Positions 1 through 8,525 of a stretch of 33,260 nucleotides of DNA are shown here, one piece after another. Numbering within the stretch: position 1 is the stretch's first letter; each line of letters opens with the position of its first letter. The DNA lies in NCBI GenBank assembly GCA_903879825.1, contig CAIRND010000396.1, positions 1 to 33,260 on the forward strand. The letters are read 5' to 3'. A program made the translations under genes and the position numbers. This DNA is from an uncultured Geobacteraceae bacterium (lineage in GTDB: Bacteria; Desulfobacterota; Desulfuromonadia; Geobacterales; Pseudopelobacteraceae). The notes below the pieces were generated by a model. The model was not told the DNA's origin, did no database searches, and worked only from the letters and a program-made list of their open reading frames with translations.

Positions 1-2
1 AT

Positions 3-359
3 ATTCATCAGCAGATTCTGGATGAACTCGAAAAAGGTGGTGCAGAGCCGCCGTTTCTGAGAGACCTCTGCGATTTACTGAAAATATCAGAAAAATTGGC
101 CCTTGAGCACTTGTCGCTGCTCGTTGTCGAAGGGTTGGTTATAAAGTTGAAGAGCGATATTTTCTACCGACCGGAACCACTGGCGAACCTGGAGGCGCTT
201 TTGACCGGGCACCTCAAGGAAAAAGGTGAAATAACTCTTGCTGAATATCGTGAATTATCAGGCCTGTCGCGAAAGTTTATGTTTCCGGTGCTGGAGCATT
301 TTGATTCACAGAAGGTGACAATTCGACTCGGTGACAAGCGGATACTGCGGAGAAAATAG
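3..359 (+). CDS. selB: Selenocysteine-specific elongation factor SelB, C-terminal winged-helix region (5' truncated by window edge)
   Basis: Frame is open from base 3. The C-terminus GEITLAEYRELSGLSRKFMFPVLEHFDSQKVTIRLGDKRILRR is typical of the last SelB winged helix. Confidence 0.85.
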   Translation: MHQQILDELEKGGAEPPFLRDLCDLLKISEKLALEHLSLLVVEGLVIKLKSDIFYRPEPLANLEALLTGHLKEKGEITLAEYRELSGLSRKFMFPVLEHFDSQKVTIRLGDKRILRRK

Positions 360-440
360 GTTGCATTTCGCCAATAAGGGCTCACAAACCCTCACGCACC
401 ACTGTCCAGGCACGGTGTGCACTGAACCTACATCCGGCAG

Positions 441-575
441 TTCATTGCCACAAAGAGGCACAAAAGTCACAAAAAACCGCTTATTACGTTGAGTAGACAC
501 TTAACCTGTTTGGCGATCTCGATGCATGTCATAACTCACTGATATTTTTTGTGCTTTTTGCGTTTTTTTGCGGCT
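441..575. repeat. Imperfect inverted repeat downstream of selB (GCCACAAAGAGGCACAAAAGTCACAAAAAA / TTTTTTGTGCTTTTTGCGTTTTTTTGCGGC)
   Basis: The left arm (about 449-480) aligns with the reverse complement of the right arm (about 544-574). Related in sequence style to the IR at 21606-21724. Confidence 0.5.
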
Positions 576-755
576 AACAGTTTTTCTGGGCTGAATGATT
601 CGCCAATGTATCGCCATCAGCTTCGTTCTGAAACGTCTTAAATCTCAGCAATTCAGGCGTAAACCACCATCGTTCTATCCAGCAAAAATATGTTATTGTA
701 TCGCCGCTCACTTTGTGTAAAAGTGCCCATATTCAATCAGAACAATGAGGTCTCC

Positions 756-1361
756 ATGACAACAGATATTAAAGAGCAAATTAGAGAATTCCGAATCGGT
801 GAGAAAATCAGGGGGCTTCGTCAGCAAAAACGGCTGACACTTCAGGAATTATCTGAACTGACGACGCTTTCCAAGCCACTATTGTCTCAAATCGAAAATC
901 AGCAGGTCATACCCCCCATTGCCACACTGCTTAAGATAGCCAAAGGGCTTAAGGTTGATATCCATTTTTTCTTTGCGGATGCCGGTAATCGGCAGAAGTA
1001 TGTGCTGACGAGACGAGAGGATGTGCGCGAAGACGAAAAGGTTCACCGCCCGGCATTAAATGAGATGACCCGGCCGTATGCCTATCACTCGTTAGCGCAG
1101 GGCCTCCGGCACAAACATATGGAGCCGTTTCTGATTGAGTTTGAGAACAAGGAGTGGGATGACTCACTATTCTTCAAGCATGATGGCGACGAGGAATTCG
1201 TCTATATTATTGAGGGGGAACTTGATTTTCACTACACCGATGAAGTGCTGCGCATGCGAAGCGGAGACAGTATTTATTACGATTCAAGCCTGCTGCACGG
1301 GTGGGTTGCTGTCGGCACCGCCACTGCCCGGGCAGTGGCGGTAATGTACACTAAAGAATAA
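756..1361 (+). CDS. XRE-family HTH regulator with C-terminal cupin domain
   Basis: N-terminal HTH (IRGLRQQKRLTLQELSELTTLSKPLLSQIENQQVIPPIATLLKIAKGL) and C-terminal cupin (EEFVYIIEGELDFHY...RSGDSIYYDSSLLHGW). The ATG at 756 follows GAGGT; the listed ORF start at 690 is probably too early. Confidence 0.85.
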   Translation: MTTDIKEQIREFRIGEKIRGLRQQKRLTLQELSELTTLSKPLLSQIENQQVIPPIATLLKIAKGLKVDIHFFFADAGNRQKYVLTRREDVREDEKVHRPALNEMTRPYAYHSLAQGLRHKHMEPFLIEFENKEWDDSLFFKHDGDEEFVYIIEGELDFHYTDEVLRMRSGDSIYYDSSLLHGWVAVGTATARAVAVMYTKE

Positions 1362-1378
1362 CGCAAAATTTTATATCG

Positions 1379-2011
1379 TCAGTGTTTTATTCCGGCTATA
1401 TTTTCGTACTCTTTTTCAAAACAGTCCGGGCACATGCCATGGCTCAGCTGTGCATCGGTGTTCTCTGTAATGTATGCCTCCAACCTTTGCCAGGAATCCT
1501 TATCTGTGCGGATACTTTTGCAGTACATGCAGATAGGGATAATCCCCTCGAGCCGTTTGACACGGGCAAGTGCCGCTTCAAGCTCTTCTTTCTGGTGCGC
1601 GAGCAGATCCCGTTGTTCCCTCACCTGATCATTTCGTTCCTTCAATTCGATATGATTCCGCACCCGCAGCTTGAGCAGCTCAAAATTTACCGGCTTGGTA
1701 AGATAATCTATACCGCCGAGCTCAAGCCCCCGAATTTCTCCATCAAGGGTGTCGAATGCCGTCAGAAAGATAACAGGAATGTCTGCAAACGTCGCATCAG
1801 ACTTAATGATTTTGCAGACGTCAAAACCACTCAGATCCGGCATCATAACGTCCAGAAGAATAAGATCAGGCGTCTTTTTCTTTAGTATGCTGATTGCCTC
1901 ATGCCCACCCAGTGCAGTGAACATTTCATACTCATCTTCCAGAGCGGCGGTGAGCACCTGGATATTAAATAGTTCATCATCCACGGCAAGTATCTTGAAT
2001 CGTTTATCCAC
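1379..2011 (-). CDS. Response regulator: REC, coiled coil, C-terminal Cys4 (CxxC...CxxC) module
   Basis: REC domain (ILAVDDE, LILLDVMMPDLSG, KPVN), a coiled-coil linker, then ICMYCKSIRTDKDSWQRLEAYITENTDAQLSHGMCPDCFEKEY. A GTG at 2011 is preceded by AGGAGGAATAAA and lies one base after the upstream stop, so it is favoured over the ATG at 2053. Confidence 0.85.
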   Translation of the reverse strand: MDKRFKILAVDDELFNIQVLTAALEDEYEMFTALGGHEAISILKKKTPDLILLDVMMPDLSGFDVCKIIKSDATFADIPVIFLTAFDTLDGEIRGLELGGIDYLTKPVNFELLKLRVRNHIELKERNDQVREQRDLLAHQKEELEAALARVKRLEGIIPICMYCKSIRTDKDSWQRLEAYITENTDAQLSHGMCPDCFEKEYENIAGIKH

Positions 2012-2012
2012 T

Positions 2013-5000
2013 TTATTCCTCCTCAGCGGCATGGTTCGTTTTCCCGACCACACCCGTTACCCGCTTCATCTCATAGATCAGTTCATTTACTTCAATCGGT
2101 TTCGAAACATAGCCATCAAAACCTTCCGCAAGAAAACGCTCCTTCTCGCCACGCAGCGAGTAGGCCGTCAATGCGATAACCGGCTGGTGGAAGGAGTTCA
2201 TCCGCTCCATCGTACGGATTCTTTGCAGAGTTTCTTCGCCATTCATATCCGCCATCTGGATATCCATCAAGACAAGATCAAAAGCCTCCTGCTTCAATAG
2301 CAGGAGGCATTCACTGCCACTTTCTGCAACCACAACTTCGTGCCCCAACTTATTAAGCAAGGATGACCCAAATGCAATGTTCACCGGATTATCTTCCACA
2401 AACAGTATCCGTAGTGGCGGGCCATCCCAACACAACGGTGATTGCCGTGGAGTAACCAGAGCAGCATCACTCTCCGTGCAGAGAGAAAACGGCAGCGTCA
2501 CCTTGAAACAGCTGCCCGCGTGTAGCGAACTTTCAACGGTAATAGCTCCGCCTAACAGCTCCACAAGACGACGGCTTATGGTCAAACCGAGGCCGGTCCC
2601 ACCGAATTTTCTGGTTATAGAGCCATCCTCCTGCACAAATGGCTTGAAAATATCGTCAAGGGCCGCAGCTGAGATGCCGACACCGGTGTCACGCACCGCA
2701 ATCTCTATAAGAACGGAGAAATCATACTGTGCAAGGAGCTGTACCGTAATGGAGACCCTTCCCCGCTCTGTAAATTTAACCGCATTTCCGAGCAGGTTGA
2801 GAATGATTTGTTTGACCCGGAGCGGGTCGCCCATCAGCACGGGCGGTACGTCATCAGACACATCCACGTCGAGAGCAAGCCCCTTTTCAAAGAGGGCTGA
2901 TTTCAGCATCAGGCCAATATCGTTAACGCAGTGCTGGATACTGAATTGGGTTAGTTCGAGTTTGATCTTACCGGCCTCGATCTTCGACAGGTCAAGAATG
3001 TCATTAATCAGTGACAGCAGGTTTCTGGCAGATACCTTAAGGACCTCCACGTATTCCTGCTGTTCCTTGGTCAGGTCGGTAAATTCAAGAAGTTGGGTCA
3101 TGCCGAACACACCGTTCATTGGCGTACGAATCTCGTGGCTCATGTTTGCCAGAAATTCACTTTTGGCGCGACTGGCAGATTCTGCGGCGTAGCGAGCCTG
3201 ACTCAGCTCAAATTCAAGATTCTTTTGTGCGGTAATGTCCGTAATGAAACCATACCAGAGTACGCTGCCATCCGGCATCGCCTCTGGACGAGCAAAACCA
3301 TAGCGCCAGCGAACGCCCTGACGAGGCAGAGACACACGATATTGAAGCTCCCACGGCAGTAATGTACGAGCAGACACCGCAATCGACTCCGCAATTTCGT
3401 CATAGTCATCCGGGTGCAGAACGGCAAAGACCGATGAGGCCTCCTCACGCACCTCATCCGGAGTTACTTCATACATTTCATTGATAGCCTGGCTGGCGTA
3501 GGGAAAACAGGAACGACCATCCGGAAATAGCTGAAAGTTGTAAATCATCCCCGGAATCTGCTGAGAAAAGGTCGTGAGAAGATCATGACTCTGCTGCAGC
3601 ATGGCTTTTTGTTCCCTTCGGAGCGTTTCATCTGTAAAAATCCAGATACTTCCAGCACCGGGATCAGTCAGGTCGATGCACTTTCCGGTAAATCTGCCAT
3701 AGAACAATGTGCCGTCGCGGCGCCGCATCTGCAGCTCTTTCGAAAAAGTTTCGCCCAACGCCAGGGCAGCATATGCTTCGCTGCCGAACTGTTCATATTC
3801 CTCATTCGAAGGGTAGAACATGCTGGTGCTCGCATCTGCCACCTCTGCAGCGCTGTAGCCGAATATCCGGCTAAAAGTTGCGTTCGCCCACTTTTGTCGG
3901 CGATTTTGGACAAAAGAGATACCGACTCCGGCATTTTCCAGTATTACCGCCTGCTCCTTGGTACGCTCCTCGACCTGTCGTTCAAGAAACTCATTCAGGT
4001 GTTGCTGTTTGGCATAAGATTGCCGCATCACTTCGCTCATCAGGTGGATACTTTCTGTTAATCCCTGCATTTCACTGGTTGAAGGCGGCGGCCATTCGAT
4101 GGTCTCTCCCGCTGAAATTTTTAGCGGCAGTTGACGCGTCATCCCTTCAAAGTCAGAAATAATAGCGGCAATTTTTTTAGAAAAACGCCGCGAAAAATAA
4201 ATCAGCAGCAGCAGTAATATTCCGACCCCTGCCAATGCCTGTGAAGTCTGCTGACCAATAGTCCTCAGTGTCGGCTTAAGAGAAGTATCCACCACGACTT
4301 TCCAGCCGGGGAGAGTCTCTACGGGAAGCTCCGTCCGGTAAAACGATGTCATCCAGCGTTTCGCACGGCTCATGCCCGGCTTCAATTCCGGCACCCAGTG
4401 ACTGACTCCGTCTTCGAGCGTCTTGAGCGTGCCGCTTGGGGGTAATGAAGACTCATCAAGCGGCTGTAGAGTGGGTGTTGTACTGACCACGACCCGTCCC
4501 GCATCATCTACGAGCGTCGCATTCATGTCGTCTGAATGAATCGAACTCTGCAGCAGTTTTTTGAGAGAATCAAGTTCCGCAACACCAAAGAGTGCTCCCT
4601 GATAGCGAGAACCTTCAATGATAGGAGCAGCTATTACAAGCCGCGCTCCCGGCGTACCGATTTTACCAACAATCAGCTCCGTCACCATGGTGTGCGGTGC
4701 AGCAGAGACTTTGGTGATGAATTGGCGGCCTGAGAGATCTATTCCAATGGTGGAGACGCCGTTTTCATCGACGGCAGGTGAAAAGGCCCGCGTGACTGCA
4801 TGGAGATCAACCATTGCCACGCGTTTCAATTCCGGCATGGTAGTCCGCGCAGTATCCAGTTTTTGTTGCAGGGAGAGAGGCGTTAACTTCGCGGCAGAGC
4901 TACTGGTCGCCGCAAGATAGCGGACGATTTCCTGACTGCGCTGGAACCAAAGGGCGACACCTTGCCGGGCAACACGTGCTGACAGCAATGCTTTCGCGCG

Positions 5001-5633
5001 GTGATCGGCAAGTTGTGTGTCAAGAGAGCGCCGGGTATCGATATAAAGAAAGAAAAAGGCGGGAACCACAACAAACAGCGAGACCGTCACAAAAACAAGC
5101 TGGCGCAGGCTCGGCAGTCGTTCCTGGTGGCGGTATTTATAGCAGTACGCGAGAGAGAGGGCGCTCGCCACCAGAGTGTTGGCTATGCCGTTAACCCCTT
5201 GTTTAAGGGCGATCATAAGGGATGATGAAAAAGAAAAACCCATGATTTGCTGATAAAACAGCAGAACCAGCAGAAGACCGCCACTGAGCCAGAAGGTGAG
5301 GTTTGCGATCACGGCATCCGCGTTCCGCTTCCGGCACAGCAGACCGGTACAGAGGGCTTCGGTGGTGAAGATTATTATCGCCCACGGCTGGTGCCAATGG
5401 TGCCACGTGCAGCTTGCCGCGATAAGCGCAGCCGTAACGCCGGTCACCAAGCCAAAACGCATGAGGGCAAACATGGTGAGAATCGAACCGAAAAGGAAAT
5501 CAATATTAAAGAACAGCTCCAGCTTAAACCAGTTGAGTGCAAAACCGGCCACCCCGAAGATGACACCGGTGAGCATGTCATTCCGGAATGAACGGTGCCG
5601 GTTTTCTGATTGTATGGCTGGTGCTGACGGCAT
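2013..5633 (-). CDS. Hybrid sensor histidine kinase: multi-TM N-terminus, dCACHE-like sensor, two PAS, HisKA, HATPase_c, REC
   Basis: H-box [20 protein letters not shown] boxes ([39 protein letters not shown]), C-terminal REC ([31 protein letters not shown]). The hydrophobic N-terminus of about 190 aa precedes a periplasmic region. Confidence 0.92.
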   Translation of the reverse strand: MPSAPAIQSENRHRSFRNDMLTGVIFGVAGFALNWFKLELFFNIDFLFGSILTMFALMRFGLVTGVTAALIAASCTWHHWHQPWAIIIFTTEALCTGLLCRKRNADAVIANLTFWLSGGLLLVLLFYQQIMGFSFSSSLMIALKQGVNGIANTLVASALSLAYCYKYRHQERLPSLRQLVFVTVSLFVVVPAFFFLYIDTRRSLDTQLADHRAKALLSARVARQGVALWFQRSQEIVRYLAATSSSAAKLTPLSLQQKLDTARTTMPELKRVAMVDLHAVTRAFSPAVDENGVSTIGIDLSGRQFITKVSAAPHTMVTELIVGKIGTPGARLVIAAPIIEGSRYQGALFGVAELDSLKKLLQSSIHSDDMNATLVDDAGRVVVSTTPTLQPLDESSLPPSGTLKTLEDGVSHWVPELKPGMSRAKRWMTSFYRTELPVETLPGWKVVVDTSLKPTLRTIGQQTSQALAGVGILLLLLIYFSRRFSKKIAAIISDFEGMTRQLPLKISAGETIEWPPPSTSEMQGLTESIHLMSEVMRQSYAKQQHLNEFLERQVEERTKEQAVILENAGVGISFVQNRRQKWANATFSRIFGYSAAEVADASTSMFYPSNEEYEQFGSEAYAALALGETFSKELQMRRRDGTLFYGRFTGKCIDLTDPGAGSIWIFTDETLRREQKAMLQQSHDLLTTFSQQIPGMIYNFQLFPDGRSCFPYASQAINEMYEVTPDEVREEASSVFAVLHPDDYDEIAESIAVSARTLLPWELQYRVSLPRQGVRWRYGFARPEAMPDGSVLWYGFITDITAQKNLEFELSQARYAAESASRAKSEFLANMSHEIRTPMNGVFGMTQLLEFTDLTKEQQEYVEVLKVSARNLLSLINDILDLSKIEAGKIKLELTQFSIQHCVNDIGLMLKSALFEKGLALDVDVSDDVPPVLMGDPLRVKQIILNLLGNAVKFTERGRVSITVQLLAQYDFSVLIEIAVRDTGVGISAAALDDIFKPFVQEDGSITRKFGGTGLGLTISRRLVELLGGAITVESSLHAGSCFKVTLPFSLCTESDAALVTPRQSPLCWDGPPLRILFVEDNPVNIAFGSSLLNKLGHEVVVAESGSECLLLLKQEAFDLVLMDIQMADMNGEETLQRIRTMERMNSFHQPVIALTAYSLRGEKERFLAEGFDGYVSKPIEVNELIYEMKRVTGVVGKTNHAAEEE

Positions 5634-7270
5634 CAGACTTTGAATCTCGCAAGTACCCCGCGCAGATTTTCAGACTTTTCTGCCAGAGTTGAAGCAACAG
5701 CGCCAACTTCTCCGGCCACTGCGTTGTTCTGTTCGGTCAGAATAATAATCTGCTGCATCAATTCGATCAGCTGTTTAGTGCGGGTAGCAATATACGTGCT
5801 TTTACTTACCAGGTCGGATGAGATATCTACCGCTCCGCGCAGCCTCTCGTCGGTCTCACTGACGTTTGTGATCAGACGCCGGGTCTCCTCGGCAATGTCA
5901 CGCATCCGCGCAGCACTTTTCTCGTTAGCCCCGCACACTCGTTCCACACCGGTAACTACCGCCCGTACCCCGCTGTTTATCTGGGCAAGTGAGTTCTGCG
6001 TTTTAGCAGCGAGTGCCCGCACTTCGTCGGCTACCACGGCAAATCCCCGTCCCGCCTCTCCTGCCCGGGCAGCCTCTATCGAAGCATTCAGCGCCAACAG
6101 GTTGGTCTGATCGGCAATATCTGCAATAATTTCGAGAACTTTGCTGATATCAGTCGCCTTGACTGCCAATTCCTGAGTTTCGGTGGCCATTGCCGCCTGG
6201 CTGACCGATTCATTAATAATTATGTTGCCGGCCCGGCTCAACTCCTCCACAAAGCGCGACAGTGTGGTGCGTGTCGCTTCAATAGTCTCCGTTGTTGAAA
6301 CGGCCATATCCTCGGTTATATCCAGATTTCCCGCCACATCCCGGGTCAGCAGATCACTTTCTTCGATCATGATTGTCTGCCGGCGAAGAATACCGGACAG
6401 GTTGGCTACGATATGGGAAAGCTCCTGACTGGCGACAGCTGTTTCGTTTGAGCTATCGGCAGATTGAGCCACGCTATGCTGCACCTTGGCGATAAACTGG
6501 TCTATCAAACCGGCGGCCGCTCCAATCTCGTCCTTGTGAGTAAGGCCGAGACGTTTTGTCAGGTCACCCTCTCCATGGGCAAGATCATCCGCCATGGCAT
6601 ACATATGGCTGACCGGAACCGTCACCTGACGACTAATGAGGATAGATATCGTCATGATAAACAGGACAAACGCCAGATCTCCCCCCAGCAAAATCATTTT
6701 AATAAAAAACATCTCTTTGTAGAGATCATCTACATAGATGCCGCTGCCGACAACCCAGCCCCACGGCTCATAGAGCTTGACATACGACACCTTGGTCACC
6801 GGCTTACTCTCTCCCGCCTTGGGCCAGAGGTAATTAACAAATCCTCCTCCCTTTTCTTTGCAGACCTTGACAAACTCCATAAAGACAGGCTTTCCGGTCG
6901 GATCTTTAATTTCAGTCAAATCCTTGCCGACCAGTTCCGGTTTATATGGGTGCATAATCATGCGCGGCTGAAGATCGTTAATCCAGAGATACTCCTTTTC
7001 TTCGTAGCGAAGGGTGCCAAGCCGTTGTGCCGCCAGTTTTTTAGCATCTTCAAGCGAAAGAGAACCGGATTTCACCTGCCCATCTATTTCAGCCAGCAGC
7101 CCCCACGTCATCTCGACAACGTGCCGGGTTGCCGTCTGTTTTTCCTTAAGGAGGTTCTTCTCAAAAAGCGGCAGCAGATAGGCAATAACCCACACCGTCA
7201 TAAAAACAGCCATCATCGCCGGGGCAACAAGAATTTTGTTCCGGATTTTCCAATCACTTAAAAAGTTCAT
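5633..7270 (-). CDS. Methyl-accepting chemotaxis protein with sCACHE_2-type sensor and HAMP
   Basis: Sensor ([52 protein letters not shown]), HAMP, MCP hairpin tip [37 protein letters not shown]. The stop overlaps the start of the next gene (TGATG). Confidence 0.95.
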   Translation of the reverse strand: MNFLSDWKIRNKILVAPAMMAVFMTVWVIAYLLPLFEKNLLKEKQTATRHVVEMTWGLLAEIDGQVKSGSLSLEDAKKLAAQRLGTLRYEEKEYLWINDLQPRMIMHPYKPELVGKDLTEIKDPTGKPVFMEFVKVCKEKGGGFVNYLWPKAGESKPVTKVSYVKLYEPWGWVVGSGIYVDDLYKEMFFIKMILLGGDLAFVLFIMTISILISRQVTVPVSHMYAMADDLAHGEGDLTKRLGLTHKDEIGAAAGLIDQFIAKVQHSVAQSADSSNETAVASQELSHIVANLSGILRRQTIMIEESDLLTRDVAGNLDITEDMAVSTTETIEATRTTLSRFVEELSRAGNIIINESVSQAAMATETQELAVKATDISKVLEIIADIADQTNLLALNASIEAARAGEAGRGFAVVADEVRALAAKTQNSLAQINSGVRAVVTGVERVCGANEKSAARMRDIAEETRRLITNVSETDERLRGAVDISSDLVSKSTYIATRTKQLIELMQQIIILTEQNNAVAGEVGAVASTLAEKSENLRGVLARFKV

Positions 7271-7302
7271 TTTTTCCCTTACCTTGGAGTTAAATCGGCA
7301 TC

Positions 7303-7602
7303 TTATTTTTCGATCAGGCGTACATTAAAAGGCTGTATAAGGCTGAGCTCTTCCAGTAGCTCATAGAGGCGCCGGTCACCGACAACAAGAGACACCGGTA
7401 GTTTGTCAAGATTGACCAGCTTCATCAGGTGGCCGATTACGGTCGATGTCATTGAAAAAGAGTCCTGAATTCTCAGGAGCAGGTTCTTGGCACCCTTCTG
7501 CTGAAGCGCATTGATGGCCTGTTTGATCTCGACACTGTCTTCAATTGACTTGATGTTACCGCTGATGATCAGTTCGTTACTGCCATTATGTTTAATTTCC
7601 AT
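7303..7602 (-). CDS. STAS-domain (anti-anti-sigma-like) protein
   Basis: A 99-aa single-domain protein with STAS-like pattern ([21 protein letters not shown]...[25 protein letters not shown]). Ser53 sits where STAS antagonists carry the phospho-Ser. RBS-like AAGGAG lies upstream. Confidence 0.7.
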   Translation of the reverse strand: MEIKHNGSNELIISGNIKSIEDSVEIKQAINALQQKGAKNLLLRIQDSFSMTSTVIGHLMKLVNLDKLPVSLVVGDRRLYELLEELSLIQPFNVRLIEK

Positions 7603-7625
7603 AAGGTATCTCCTTTTATGTATGT

Positions 7626-8351
7626 TTATTTTACCGGTACGATAATGCTGATTGCGCCCCGAAGGTCTCCTTCTTTATAACCTTCCTTCTTGTGGCCGGA
7701 TATATCCATAGCTCCGATCGGATCGCCATGGCAGTTGAGGCAGGATTTAGCAATGTATACCGGCACCAGATAGCGGAGAACTTTTTTACCGTTAACAGTG
7801 GTTTCTTCGGTGTGAGTTTGATCTTTTGTTCCGGTGGTGAATTTTTTCAGGAGGGCTGTTTCATAATCATCTGGCTTGTTGTAGGTCGCCCGAAAGTGGA
7901 GGCTCGTCTGCTTGATCTGGATGTCCGACCGCTTTTGCAGCACTGCACCGACCCGTGCACCAAACGCTGCGGGGTTGAACCCTTTAAAATCTTTGCCAGG
8001 CACATTTATCTGGGCCTGGGCGTCAGTAATAACCTGCTTTGCCGATTGGTGGATATCAGACAGTGCTTTACCGAAATCGTCAGCAGCCATCTTGGTTATG
8101 TCGGTGGAAGTACGGTTCAAAAACTCCTTGCGGACCTGCTGTTCATACACGGCAGCGGTAAAACCCTTGTCACCCTGCGACGCGTCATTAATAAGCTTCT
8201 GATTCTGGGCAATAACCGCCCGTGCGGAAATCAGATATTCAACCATTGCCGTTGCAATTGATTCTTCCTTTTCACCGGCAGACAGGCACTGAACACCAAA
8301 AATGGTTACTACGGCACTGACCAACGCAATTGTTTTGAATCGAACAGACAT
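7626..8351 (-). CDS. Periplasmic Tll0287-like/DUF3365 heme-c protein
   Basis: Signal peptide (MSVRFKTIALVSAVVTIFGVQCLSAG), AAVYEQQVRKEFLNRTS..., one CXXCH (KSCLNCHGDPIGA) and GDLRGAISIIVPVK. The ATG at 8351 follows AAGGAGAATTACCC. Confidence 0.85.
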   Translation of the reverse strand: MSVRFKTIALVSAVVTIFGVQCLSAGEKEESIATAMVEYLISARAVIAQNQKLINDASQGDKGFTAAVYEQQVRKEFLNRTSTDITKMAADDFGKALSDIHQSAKQVITDAQAQINVPGKDFKGFNPAAFGARVGAVLQKRSDIQIKQTSLHFRATYNKPDDYETALLKKFTTGTKDQTHTEETTVNGKKVLRYLVPVYIAKSCLNCHGDPIGAMDISGHKKEGYKEGDLRGAISIIVPVK

Positions 8352-8375
8352 GGGTAATTCTCCTTTTTTGTGGGG

Positions 8376-8490
8376 TATAACATCTAAAATCAACCCCCCT
8401 CAGTCCCTTTATGCCCCAGAGGGTACCCTTATCAGGGGGGAAGCCTTTAAGCCTCCCTTGATAAGGGGAGGTTTGGAGGGGTTTGGTGCG
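8376..8490. repeat. MITE-like palindromic repeat, copy A
   Basis: The reverse complement closely matches 32622-32716: ACCCCTC-AAA-CTCCCCTTATCA...GGCTTCCCCCCTGATAAGGG...GAGGGGGGTTG(A/G)TTTTAGATGTT. This copy carries about 20 extra bp internally. Confidence 0.75.
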
Positions 8491-8525
8491 AAAGTTCAAT
8501 TGTTCCAGGGGTATATTGTGCATCG

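Noticed and set aside
441-575. Possible tRNA-Sec or SECIS-like element after selB
   Set aside because: Only an A/T-rich inverted repeat is visible; no tRNA cloverleaf or CCA-type acceptor stem found by eye.
6464-7261. 265-aa plus-strand ORF
   Set aside because: Antisense to the well-supported MCP gene 5633-7270; low-complexity shadow translation with no recognisable domain.
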